64,000 nucleotides of DNA, taken from the NCBI GenBank assembly GCA_965248935.1, contig OZ252214.1:1240001-1304000 (forward strand), read 5' to 3'. The notes below the pieces were generated by a model. That model saw nothing but the letters and a program-made list of their open reading frames with translations, was not told the DNA's origin and made no database searches. Of this stretch, positions 45,553-54,042 are shown piece by piece (the first letter of the stretch is position 1; each line of letters opens with the position of its first letter). Made by a program: the position numbers and the translations under genes. This DNA comes from G032773895 sp965248935 (lineage in GTDB: Bacteria > Pseudomonadota > Gammaproteobacteria > Pseudomonadales > Cellvibrionaceae).

Positions 45553-48036
45553 TCAGTTCTGGTTGGTTTCTTGTTCGTCTTTGCCAAATTTAATTGGTTT
45601 GGTAATAGGGTCAAATATTGTCCAGACCTCTTTCCCCTCTGTCGCCTTAATCTGCTCCTTAAGTTCTTCACCTTTCTCAGGCTGGCTGCTTTCATCTATA
45701 AATTCGTAATCATCATTTATGTCATCCCCACTTGACGTCGCGCCATCAACGCCTCTAATATCAGTCTCAGCTTTTTCAATCGACGCCGTCGCATAGGACA
45801 TAAAAAACAATACCATACCCTTAAATTCAAACTCACCCTTAAAGGGTTCGCTGGGGTCGGGTTGCGCAATCAGTTTTAAGGCCAGTTCGGTGGCTCCGCC
45901 CCCTTTGGCGCCCACTTTAAACCCAGCCCCCATTGCCGCTTGCACTTCAAACCAACTGTTGGTATGCCTTAGTTCGGCTTTTACTTCGCCGGTTAAGTCT
46001 AATTTGGCTACCCCGGCCAGTTCTGCACCCACACTGGTGCTTGAGCTGTTGTCGGCTTGGTCTTCTTCACATACGTTTGCGCTGTCTGAGCTGCTTGTAT
46101 TTTCAATAGGCGCCAGTTCCGCTTTGGGTTCGCCAGCAAAGGCTTTGGTGCAGCTTAGCTCTCCGGCCAAAACAAATTCCATGGTGAAGGTAATTTCCGC
46201 TTTAAAGTCTACGCTGGTGGTATCGGCTATTTTATCTTTCGCTTGTTGTAAAAAACCAACGCCGTCTGTGGCGGTATCAATGGTATCGGTAGCCATAACC
46301 AGCACTTCCCGCACAAAGGATACAAATTTTATGGCCCCGGCCCCGGCCCCTGGTGCCGCACAGTTAACGGCTAATAGAATTAAGGCTTGAAGTACGTCTA
46401 CTTTGGCTTCTATGCCTATAAAGGGGTCGGCTTTGATGGCGTATTTGTATTCCAGGTCTATTAGGTTGTTACTGCTGTTTTCTTTCCGCTCCCGTTCAGC
46501 GGCAATGGCCACTTTGGGGGGAATCCATTTCCAGGTAAAAAGTTTTTTTGGTTTTTTGCTGCTGGCTTTCTTGCCGCCACTCTTACCACCATCTTTTCCG
46601 CCATCTTTGTCTTTTTCCTGGCCGTCGATTATATCAAAGAAGTAGAGCAGGTGGCTTAGGCCCCCTCTGACGCTGTTGAAGAAGTCTGGGGTGGCTTCCA
46701 GTTGAATATTGCGGGTATCCAGGCTTCCGACCACTTTCCCTTCAATATTCCAGTTGGTTTTGGTCAGTGTTTTGGGGCTGATTTCTTTGCCTTTTTTCTT
46801 TTTCAGGCTTTTATTAATGTCTTTTTCTTCTATTTTGGCGGTTTCCCAGCCAAAAGCCCCTTCCATAACCCATTTTTCATGGGTATGGGCGTAAATTTCA
46901 GCCACGGCGTTGGCTCCTTTGCCATCACAGTGGGCGCCGGATAGGGTGTAGCGGGTGTATTTTTGTTCTTCGTCGGTAAAGAATAGGTGCTTAAAGAATA
47001 CGTACCAGGAGGGTTTGTCAAAGAAGCCGTCACCCCAGTCAATGGGCGGGCTATAGGCTTCAAATTTTAATGGGCTACCGGAGGTGCCCGGTTGCACGAT
47101 GGTTAACGCGGGGTTACCTCCGTCAACGGTAATGTACGGGCAGTGCTGGCCACAGCCGTCCCGCTCTAATAGGGATGCGAGGCCGTTTACGGGGGATATA
47201 TCGGTTTTGCCTTTGCCGCAGCTCCCAGCAAGGTAGGCTTGGATAACGTCAGCGCCGCTGCGGTTGCCCTCATAGGAGGCACTCATTACGTGCAGTTCGG
47301 GCACTTTGGCGCCTTCCGCAAGGGCGGCTTTACGGCCTTTGTGCTGACATTGTACGACTAGGTCATGGGCTTCACAGACTTCCGGGCACCCTTGTACCGG
47401 GGATTTAGCTGGGTGTTTGCTCTGCGCTCGGTTGTCGGCGGTGGCGGCTCGGTTATCTTTTCGTGCTTGCTGAATGTTGTTTTCCCGCTGTTTGCTGTCT
47501 GCAAGTTGTTGATCCAGGTCTTCTGTGGATTCACCTTTTGCTTGCGTATCCGCTTTTTTCTTTTCCAGCGTTTTTTGTACTTGACGTTCTTTTTGGCCCT
47601 CTTGTTTGAGGGCGTTTTTCTCGTATCTGTTTACACGCTGTTGTTCTTCGGCCACTTTGGCTTTTTGTTGGCGGAGGGTGCTGTAGTCCTCGACTAGGGC
47701 ATTTTCTTGTTGGATGGCGGCGGCTTGTGAGGCTGCGAGGGTTTCTATTTCTTGGGTGAGCAGTTCGCGCTCGGTTCCCCCTTTAAAGGGGCGAACCACT
47801 AGGTCAATGGCTCCATGCCCCAAGCGGGATGCTGCGCCGCGCTCTTCTATGGCTTGGTCTTTGGTTTCCAGTTGTATGGCTTTTTGTGCGTTTTTGGTTT
47901 TTAGGTCGTTGAGTTCAACTACTTGCTGGTTAAAGGCTTCCTCTTTTCGCTGGTATTGGCTTTCCAGCAGTTTGACTTTGTCTTGTTTGAGTTTTAGGTT
48001 GGCTTTTTTTCCGCCGGTTAGTGGTGTTTCTGACAC
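45553..48036 (-). CDS. Putative secreted toxin/effector with coiled-coil N-terminus and cysteine-rich middle
   Basis: 827 residues, no signal peptide. Residues 1-205 are charged heptad-rich helices; 215-300 have clustered cysteines (C217, C221, C230, C273, C295, C299); 480-505 is a Gly/Lys-rich linker; about 560-590 is a hydrophobic stretch (VLQALILLAVNCAAPGAGAG); the last 250 residues alternate like amphipathic beta-strands. GTG at 48036 has GGAG eight bases upstream. No catalytic motif recognised; a membrane-acting effector is inferred from the lack of signal peptide and the adjacent exported array. It is visibly more G+C-rich than the array. Confidence 0.65.
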   Translation of the reverse strand: MSETPLTGGKKANLKLKQDKVKLLESQYQRKEEAFNQQVVELNDLKTKNAQKAIQLETKDQAIEERGAASRLGHGAIDLVVRPFKGGTERELLTQEIETLAASQAAAIQQENALVEDYSTLRQQKAKVAEEQQRVNRYEKNALKQEGQKERQVQKTLEKKKADTQAKGESTEDLDQQLADSKQRENNIQQARKDNRAATADNRAQSKHPAKSPVQGCPEVCEAHDLVVQCQHKGRKAALAEGAKVPELHVMSASYEGNRSGADVIQAYLAGSCGKGKTDISPVNGLASLLERDGCGQHCPYITVDGGNPALTIVQPGTSGSPLKFEAYSPPIDWGDGFFDKPSWYVFFKHLFFTDEEQKYTRYTLSGAHCDGKGANAVAEIYAHTHEKWVMEGAFGWETAKIEEKDINKSLKKKKGKEISPKTLTKTNWNIEGKVVGSLDTRNIQLEATPDFFNSVRGGLSHLLYFFDIIDGQEKDKDGGKDGGKSGGKKASSKKPKKLFTWKWIPPKVAIAAERERKENSSNNLIDLEYKYAIKADPFIGIEAKVDVLQALILLAVNCAAPGAGAGAIKFVSFVREVLVMATDTIDTATDGVGFLQQAKDKIADTTSVDFKAEITFTMEFVLAGELSCTKAFAGEPKAELAPIENTSSSDSANVCEEDQADNSSSTSVGAELAGVAKLDLTGEVKAELRHTNSWFEVQAAMGAGFKVGAKGGGATELALKLIAQPDPSEPFKGEFEFKGMVLFFMSYATASIEKAETDIRGVDGATSSGDDINDDYEFIDESSQPEKGEELKEQIKATEGKEVWTIFDPITKPIKFGKDEQETNQN

Positions 48037-48104
48037 TGTTATTACTCCGTTATATGATTCGCTTCAACCGATTTACTGCCTTTTACTGTCTTTTACTGCT
48101 TTGT

Positions 48105-48806
48105 TTATTGCCTTGCAGCCGGGTTGCCAAAGTTATCACGTAGGTGGTCGTGTAGGGCTTTCATTTTTTCGTCAAGGGGTTGTTCATTGTTTATGATGCT
48201 TTGCGCCCAGGGCTTTGCGAAAAAGTCTTTACCAAAGTACAGGGCAATTTCCAATAGTGTGTTTAGTTGAAAGTCGTCGGTAAAGCCCAGGTCGCAGGCG
48301 GTGGCGGCCATGTGTTTTATCCAGGTTTCCGCAGCCTGTTCATTGTCCAGTTTTAGGCCGTAGAAAACGTTAAAGGAGTACACATAGTGGGCTTTTTCTT
48401 GGGCATATTGTGCAATTTTTTGCTTAATGAGGCGCTGTGTATCTTTTTCCACTTGCTTGGCTTGTTTGGCCAGTATTTTTAGTGCGTCGTTTTCCAACAA
48501 TTCGCTTTTTACGGCGGCGGAGATGGGCATGTCCAAGACCTCTTTCGCCCAGGGTTCTTCTATAAAGTCTTCCCCAAAGGTGAGGGCCACTCGCACATAG
48601 CGGTAGATATCTGCTTCTATTTCTATGCCTATTTCAAAGGCGGCTTCAACTACGTCTGTAACCCAGTCGTATTGTTCTTGATAGTCTCCAAGACGATAGG
48701 CTTCGCTGGGGTAGTATTCATCGATGTAGGTGACAATTCCTTGACAGAGTATTTCGATTTTACGCTTTTCCAGGGCGTTAAACTGTTCATCTGTTATTTT
48801 CAGCAT
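48105..48806 (-). CDS. Helical protein with internal duplication, possible effector adaptor
   Basis: 233 residues, soluble, helical. Two similar units are visible: YRYVRVALTFGEDFIEEPWA (about 88-107) and LLEIALYFGKDFFAKPWAQ (about 195-213). Proteins of this style (LKITDEQFNALEKRK start, GxDF..PW motif) occur beside type VI secretion effectors as far as I recall, which suggests a chaperone or adaptor for the 827-residue product encoded 68 bp downstream. First gene of the operon; AAGG ribosome site before ATG. Confidence 0.55.
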   Translation of the reverse strand: MLKITDEQFNALEKRKIEILCQGIVTYIDEYYPSEAYRLGDYQEQYDWVTDVVEAAFEIGIEIEADIYRYVRVALTFGEDFIEEPWAKEVLDMPISAAVKSELLENDALKILAKQAKQVEKDTQRLIKQKIAQYAQEKAHYVYSFNVFYGLKLDNEQAAETWIKHMAATACDLGFTDDFQLNTLLEIALYFGKDFFAKPWAQSIINNEQPLDEKMKALHDHLRDNFGNPAARQ

Positions 48807-49106
48807 TGTTTATTCCTTAGTTTTTCTTATGTATTGTACTCTAGCGGTTAACATTTATTGTTGGCAGGTTGAGTAATGTTAACAGGTCCTAGCCCACCCT
48901 GCATTGGGGCTTTTGTGAGTTGTTTGATCAAGGCGGTACTGCTGAGGCGCTAACTTTGCAGTAGAGTTTCTACTGCGCATTCGAAGTCAAAAGAGTATTG
49001 GGGGTTGAATATGCGTCACGTCATTTAAGGTGCATCTTAATGAGGTGACACACATTTTTGAACACTGCCATTAGAATAATGGATACTGTCTAGAGCGCGG
49101 TCATTT
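48807..49106. other. Upstream region of the putative toxin operon
   Basis: 300 bp without a supported gene. It holds an inverted repeat at 48847-48883 (listed separately), a -10-like TACAAT on the minus strand at 48838-48833, and a perfect 8-bp palindromic hairpin GCAGTAGA-GTT-TCTACTGC at 48958-48976. Confidence 0.6.
48847..48883. promoter_or_regulatory. Candidate operator: GTTAACATT-N19-AATGTTAAC
   Basis: Perfect 9-bp inverted repeat (48847-48855 and 48875-48883), 28 bp centre to centre, lying 41-77 bp upstream of the first gene of the operon and just upstream of a -10-like TACAAT. The geometry suits a dimeric or tetrameric regulator across the -35 area. Regulator unknown. Confidence 0.45.
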
Positions 49107-49577
49107 TCACTGCTTTTTAGAAGCTTTAAACCTTGCCTTTGCCTCTTTTAACTTCTTTTTACCCAGGTTCTCGACTATTGCTTTATGAGCCCATGATCTC
49201 ACTTTTTTATTATGTGCATTTTTACTTACCCGAAATAAAAAATCTAAATTCTCTTCTCCCTGTAAAGCAAGGTATTTACAGGCATGGCCTTGTTTAAGGA
49301 AAATAGGCGCATCGAAAAATTATCACGAACCAAAAGCCTTAATAACAGTGCATTCTCATCTGTTCTAGATAGCGATTCATATTCGGAATTACATATTGAG
49401 AACTGTTTAGTACAGGGTTCCAAATTGAAAATTCCTTTAATTTCTTTAAAGCTCGATGGGCATATTGTCTAATTGATTTATTTTCTGCATGTTTTGACAA
49501 TAAAATAAAGGAACCCATGTATTTGTTATTCCCAGCAGAGGATAACGCCTTAATAGCCCAAATATTCTTCTCATGAT
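49107..49577 (-). pseudogene. Decayed paralog of the HEAT-like secreted protein gene
   Basis: Minus-strand reading in three frame segments gives HEKNIWAIKALSSAGNNKYM, KSIRQYAHRALKKLKEFSIW then NPVLNSSQY, and finally GHACKYLALQGEENL to a stop at 49107. Each aligns in order with the intact protein encoded at 49633-50388 (WGIKSLASSGNTKYH, RHAVNTLKRLSKFALFNPVI, SWACKYLLLAPDSYK). The N-terminal part is missing and at least two frameshifts are present. Confidence 0.75.
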
Positions 49578-49586
49578 TATTTAACG

Positions 49587-49612
49587 CCCTAGCAGGGCGC
49601 TATTTTAGTCGG
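49587..49612. terminator. Hairpin between pseudogene and HEAT-like gene
   Basis: ACGCCCT-AGC-AGGGCGC followed by TATTTTAG on the plus strand, about 25-45 bp past the stop of the minus-strand gene at 49633. The stem is solid; the T-rich flank favours the plus orientation, so assignment to a particular transcript is uncertain. Confidence 0.45.
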
Positions 49613-49632
49613 GAAAATGTTAGGTTAATAGG

Positions 49633-50388
49633 TTAATACATTTTTAGTGATTTTTTAGCCCATTTTTTTACCGCTTTGTTTGGGCTGGCTACGGATACTT
49701 TTCGGACTAGGGAGCGGTGTTTGTATGAGTCAGGGGCAAGCAGCAGATATTTACATGCCCAGGATTGAAATTGGATGGCATCGCCATTTGAGTAGGGTTG
49801 AGTATACATTTCGGTTAGTTTCTTTTTAACCGCTTCAATAAATTCACGGTCATTAAAGCTTAATTTTCTGGCGGCGTCGGTCACGGCAAATCGTGCCAGT
49901 TCGTGATTGCCATTGTGAATAAAACGCATTCTTATCGCTTCTCTTTGTGTACGCTCAGGGCTATTGTATTCTGTTTGGTTTATGACAGGGTTAAACAATG
50001 CAAACTTGCTCAGACGCTTAAGGGTGTTAACGGCGTGTCTTTTGGTTTTTCGGCTATTGGTTGCTCGCGCAATGTTCGATATTAATTGGTGGTATTTTGT
50101 ATTCCCTGATGAGGCTAAAGATTTAATGCCCCAGTGGTATTCTTCCTGTTCGGGTTTTGTTTCAGGTTGTCGCCAAGAGCTTTTTTTAACTTGCGCTGCG
50201 ATTAAGTCGAACAGGGCTTCATCTGTTACTCCAGAATAGTTGTATAGTGTTTTATATACTTTTACTTTTTCTAACCCGGAGCCATTTTTAATGGTTTCTA
50301 TATACTGGCTTACATTATGCTCTGCAAATGCATATACACAGCTCACCCAGCTAATCAAAAACCCCAGTATAAGGCTAATTTTTTTCAT
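49633..50388 (-). CDS. Exported HEAT-like repeat protein
   Basis: 251 residues with a clear signal peptide (MKKISLILGFLISWVSCVYA). The mature protein is built of paired helices with a repeated pattern (HWGIKSLASSGNTKYHQLIS, KRHAVNTLKRLSKF, LARFAVTDAARKL, SWACKYLLLAP, KKWAKKSLKMY), typical of HEAT/ARM-like solenoids that bind proteins. No family name recognised. A broken paralog lies directly downstream, so the family has duplicated locally. Confidence 0.65.
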   Translation of the reverse strand: MKKISLILGFLISWVSCVYAFAEHNVSQYIETIKNGSGLEKVKVYKTLYNYSGVTDEALFDLIAAQVKKSSWRQPETKPEQEEYHWGIKSLASSGNTKYHQLISNIARATNSRKTKRHAVNTLKRLSKFALFNPVINQTEYNSPERTQREAIRMRFIHNGNHELARFAVTDAARKLSFNDREFIEAVKKKLTEMYTQPYSNGDAIQFQSWACKYLLLAPDSYKHRSLVRKVSVASPNKAVKKWAKKSLKMY

Positions 50389-50847
50389 GCTTTGATCCCC
50401 TTTTATACCCTATTTTATCAATGTGTTTCCGTTCCAGTTCCAATATACATTCAATATTTTGGTGGCAATGGGCCACTCAAAATAACTTTCAAATAGCTTT
50501 CAACTAACTTCCAAATAGCTTTCAAATAGCTTTCAACTGTCACATGCTTTTCACTCTAAAAAAACATTGGTTACGATGCCATAATATGCCAAATCACGCA
50601 AGTGCATAGACGGCTAAGATACGGCTATATTTAGCCTTCACTCTGTCTATACTACCTATTATTAGGTCGATTTGCTTGGGTCGGTTCGCATAAGCGCAAT
50701 GGTCTTGTTTGGAAGGTTGCAAGCCAGCTTCCTATTATGGAAGCTATTTATAGGAGTTATTTATGGAAGCTATTGCCGAGTATTTAAGTGTATATTTTTG
50801 GCGTAGAAACTCGTCATTCCTTCACAAAATGCATGTCCAAAATGCAT
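50389..50847. other. Intergenic region with an 11-bp tandem repeat
   Basis: About 460 bp between two minus-strand genes with no supported ORF. Apart from the tandem repeat at 50481-50535 it includes GGAAGCTATTTATAGGAG and a near copy ATGGAAGCTATTGCCGAG around 50738-50780. No promoter pair is convincing. Confidence 0.6.
50481..50535. repeat. Five units of an 11-bp tandem repeat
   Basis: Units: AATAACTTTCA, AATAGCTTTCA, ACTAACTTCCA, AATAGCTTTCA, AATAGCTTTCA, all exactly 11 bp. It lies about 95-150 bp upstream of the HEAT-like gene start (50388), close to one helical turn per unit, so protein binding or curvature is possible but unproven. Confidence 0.8.
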
Positions 50848-51660
50848 TTATAAATCGAATACGATGTTTGCCGATGCTCGCCGATGTGAATGAATTCGTC
50901 CGTATTCAAAACGCTCATTAAAGATTCCATAGTTGGAGCGAGAGACTATGATTTCCGCATCACAACTCCCCTCTGGCATAACGGTATATATCGCAGGGTC
51001 AAACAAGTCATTCATGCTGAGTATATAGTTTCCTTCGTCTTCTGGAACTTGCCGACACTCGCCCTGCAATTCCAAGCCTGGCTCGTAACAATTTGTTGTT
51101 TGCACACAAATATAAGCATTTCCAGAATCCAATGGCCTGTTCCATAACAGTTCAATGTTGTCGCTCCAAGAATAGATTTCATCATCCATTGGGCTACGAA
51201 AATATATTTCCTCCGGCAATGAAACATAGGATTCCAAGGTCTCTGATCTAGCAGGCCGATCTAAAATAACAATAAAGTCCATATTTGATTGTTCGTGGTT
51301 AACAGTAGCTATATATTTTACTTTACTGTTTTCATTCTCTTTAGCAAAATCATATCGAACGTCATCGACCATTAGGTAAAGCTCATCTTCTGCGTCTAGA
51401 AAGACCCCTGCGGTAGGTGGTGCAAACAAAAATTCGATGATAGTCCCGCTGTCATAAGGGCCGTTCTGCCGTGAAAAAGTAACGATTACTTCCGTGGAGC
51501 CGTCACCTTTAGCATAGATTTTTATGATGCTGCTCAAATCACCAGAGCCGATACTATTCGAGCCAACATTACCCGATTCATCCGTTTTCCCACCTCCCCC
51601 ACAACTTGAAACAGTTAACAAAATAGATAGGCAGACTACTACAAATTGAAATTTATTCAT
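50848..51660 (-). CDS. Putative outer-membrane lipoprotein, unknown function
   Basis: 270 residues with a lipoprotein signal (hydrophobic VVVCLSILLTV, lipobox VSSC, acylated C20) followed by a glycine-rich GGGGKTDESGN linker. The mature part is acidic and beta-rich, with a segment resembling an Ig-like or fibronectin-like strand set (SPMDDEIYSWSDNIELLWNR) and several cysteines in CVQTTNCYEPGLELQGECR. No family recognised. Single gene flanked by long AT-rich spacers. Confidence 0.65.
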   Translation of the reverse strand: MNKFQFVVVCLSILLTVSSCGGGGKTDESGNVGSNSIGSGDLSSIIKIYAKGDGSTEVIVTFSRQNGPYDSGTIIEFLFAPPTAGVFLDAEDELYLMVDDVRYDFAKENENSKVKYIATVNHEQSNMDFIVILDRPARSETLESYVSLPEEIYFRSPMDDEIYSWSDNIELLWNRPLDSGNAYICVQTTNCYEPGLELQGECRQVPEDEGNYILSMNDLFDPAIYTVMPEGSCDAEIIVSRSNYGIFNERFEYGRIHSHRRASANIVFDL

Positions 51661-52279
51661 TATATTCTCCGTAAAAAATAGTTTATTAATATTTAGCGGA
51701 GACTGTTAACAATTGATCATTTGTTATTAAGAAAATAGCCTTTTAAAGCTATACATCTGTTCTCTTTTGTTGGTGCAACCGAAACTTACTTCATTTCTGT
51801 ATAGAAAACTTATTCGCCTTTCTCCTGCGGTAAATATACTATCTTATTTATCCACAGTAGCCTTCTCATTTCAGCAATGGTTTTTATAAATCAATTTACA
51901 GAATAGATAGCCGATAATTTACGGTTAAATTTTGTTAGTCATTCAATTATTGCTTTAAGCTAAAAAATAAAGAACTACCGATTAAACGACCATTAAGAAT
52001 AATTTTCTACTCTAATAATAAGATAAATATTTTATTCTATTTCTCTCTCCCTATTTTTTCCTTTATTTGGAAGAAAGATTAGAAGGGAGAAAGATTAGAC
52101 GGAAGCAAGGCTCTTTTAGGGCTTACTAACGAGAAAAAATAAAGGTAAAAGTGGAGCGACAAAAAGGTTAACCGTTCTGTCTTAATATATCTTTCCTGTT
52201 TTCAAGCACTTAGCCGCCTCTCCTGATATACTTCTGTATCTTTTCAATAACCCGGTTCAAACAACCTAAGCTTAAGCAA
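51661..52279. other. Long AT-rich divergent intergenic region
   Basis: About 620 bp with no supported ORF between the lipoprotein gene and srkA. A 16-bp imperfect direct repeat (GAAAGATTAGAAGGGA and GAAAGATTAGACGGAA) is near 52073-52102. It marks the right border of the accessory region. Confidence 0.6.
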
Positions 52280-53275
52280 ATGGATACTCCTTTTAATAAT
52301 CTTACCCAGGACTTGGTGATCGATGCGGTAGAGAGCCTTGGCTATCTATCGGATCTACGTGTATTTGCTCTAAACAGCTATGAAAACCGGGTATATCAGG
52401 TCGGTATTGAGGAGGAGGAGCCACTTATCGCCAAGTTCTATCGCCCTGGTAGGTGGTCCGAGGCGCAGATTCGGGAAGAGCATGAGTTTTCAAGGCAGTT
52501 GGCTGATATGGAGATTCCGGTAATCGCACCTCAGGCAAATAAGGAGGGTGAGACTTTATTTCACTATAAGGGGTATGATTTTTGTTTGTTTCCCCGCCGG
52601 GGGGGGCAGGCCCCCAACTTGGATGATTTGGAGGTTCTCAATCGGCTGGGGCAACATATTGGCCGGATACATGCGTTGGGCAAGGCCAGCCCTTTTGTGC
52701 ATAGGCCAGAAATCACTATTGAGACCTTTGCTATTGATGCGCGCCAGTATTTATTAAAAAACCATTTTATTCCTGATTCTCTGGTGGAGGCTTACGACAG
52801 TTTAGCTGGGCACCTTATTGAAAAAGTGACTGATATTTTTAATTCGGTTAATTATAAACGTTTTCGAATTCATGGCGATTGCCATCCAGGTAATATTTTA
52901 ACTCGTCCAGATTCTATTTATATTGTGGATTTAGACGATTCACGTAACGGCCCTGCTGTCCAGGATATTTGGATGCTGCTTTCTGGAGAAAGGCATGAAA
53001 AAGAATCTCAGTTAGATTCTTTTTTAGAGGGCTACGAGGAGTTTTGTGAGTTTAATTCTATGGAGTTGGCATTAATTGAGCCACTAAGGGCTTTGCGTTT
53101 AATGCATTACGCTTATTGGTTGGCACAACGCTGGAACGACCCGGCTTTTCCCATGGCGTTTCCCTGGTTTAATACTGAGCGCTATTGGGCAGAACATATT
53201 TTATCATTAAGGGAACAATTAGCCGAATTAAATTCCCCAATATTACAATTGCAAACAGGAAATATAGGGCAGTAA
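52280..53275 (+). CDS. srkA: SrkA-like stress response Ser/Thr kinase (YihE/RdoA)
   Basis: Aminoglycoside-phosphotransferase-fold protein kinase that in E. coli protects against stress-induced death. The Brenner-type motif HGDCHPGNIL and the metal motif IVDLDDSRNGP are intact, and FALNSYENRVYQVG is the family's nucleotide loop. Length 331. Convergent with yajQ (33-bp gap). Confidence 0.93.
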   Translation: MDTPFNNLTQDLVIDAVESLGYLSDLRVFALNSYENRVYQVGIEEEEPLIAKFYRPGRWSEAQIREEHEFSRQLADMEIPVIAPQANKEGETLFHYKGYDFCLFPRRGGQAPNLDDLEVLNRLGQHIGRIHALGKASPFVHRPEITIETFAIDARQYLLKNHFIPDSLVEAYDSLAGHLIEKVTDIFNSVNYKRFRIHGDCHPGNILTRPDSIYIVDLDDSRNGPAVQDIWMLLSGERHEKESQLDSFLEGYEEFCEFNSMELALIEPLRALRLMHYAYWLAQRWNDPAFPMAFPWFNTERYWAEHILSLREQLAELNSPILQLQTGNIGQ

Positions 53276-53308
53276 ATGCCCATATTTCTGTATTGATTCA
53301 AATGGATG

Positions 53309-53794
53309 TTAATCACGAAAATTATTAAATTGAAACGGCTGTTCTAAATCACTCTCTCTAATCAAAGCCATAACCGCTTGCAGGTCGTCCCGTTTTTTAC
53401 CCGTCACTCTTATTTGCTCCCCTTGAATAGAAGCTTGTACTTTTATTTTTGAATCTTTTATTTTTTTGACTAATTTTTTTGCTGTTGGAGCATCAATGCC
53501 TTGCTTAAAACTAATATTCTGGCTAAAAGTTTTACCGGAATGAACGGGGCTAGCAGAAGTATCCATTGAGGTCATGTCGATATTCCTTTTCATTAGTTTG
53601 TTACGGAAAATATCCAGCATTTGCTGTAGCTGAAAGTCCGCTTCGGCTTTTAGTACAGCCTGTTCATTTTCCCATTCAAAGCTGGCTTCTACACCACGAA
53701 AATCAAATCGCCCTGCTAATTCTCTATGCGAATTTTCAACCGCATTACGTACTTCTTGTATATCTACTTCAGAAACTATATCAAATGTTGGCAT
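53309..53794 (-). CDS. yajQ: YajQ family nucleotide-binding protein
   Basis: 161-residue YajQ-type protein; members bind nucleotides and some act as c-di-GMP effectors. The start MPTFDIVSEVDIQEVRNAVEN, RFDFRGVEASFEW, the FKQGIDAPTAKKLVKKIKDS stretch and the VTGKKRDDLQAVMALIR end are all well conserved. Complete, with ATG at 53794. Lies next to two other c-di-GMP-related genes. Confidence 0.96.
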   Translation of the reverse strand: MPTFDIVSEVDIQEVRNAVENSHRELAGRFDFRGVEASFEWENEQAVLKAEADFQLQQMLDIFRNKLMKRNIDMTSMDTSASPVHSGKTFSQNISFKQGIDAPTAKKLVKKIKDSKIKVQASIQGEQIRVTGKKRDDLQAVMALIRESDLEQPFQFNNFRD

Positions 53795-54042
53795 CTATTT
53801 CCCCCTTATTTTAAACGACAATATTACCGGATTTTTAGTCACTCAGACAATTCATTCTTTTTTAGAATAACCAAAAGATGTATTGGGCGCCACAACTAAT
53901 ATTACCCTAAAAATTATATATATTTAGGGAGTTTACTCAATTCACTTTCACTCAAAGCAACTATACTGACAGCTCAAATCATTTTAGGCGCCGATATGTG
54001 CCTTCCTGTAAGATAGTTTCTTAATCTATACCTGGAGATTAT

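Noticed and set aside
45890..48196. Long plus-strand ORFs (up to 166 codons) opposite the toxin gene
   Set aside because: They are low-complexity shadows of the G+C-richer minus-strand gene without ribosome sites or recognisable domains.
49284..49472. 62-codon plus-strand ORF
   Set aside because: It is antisense to the decayed HEAT-like paralog, which explains the sequence better.
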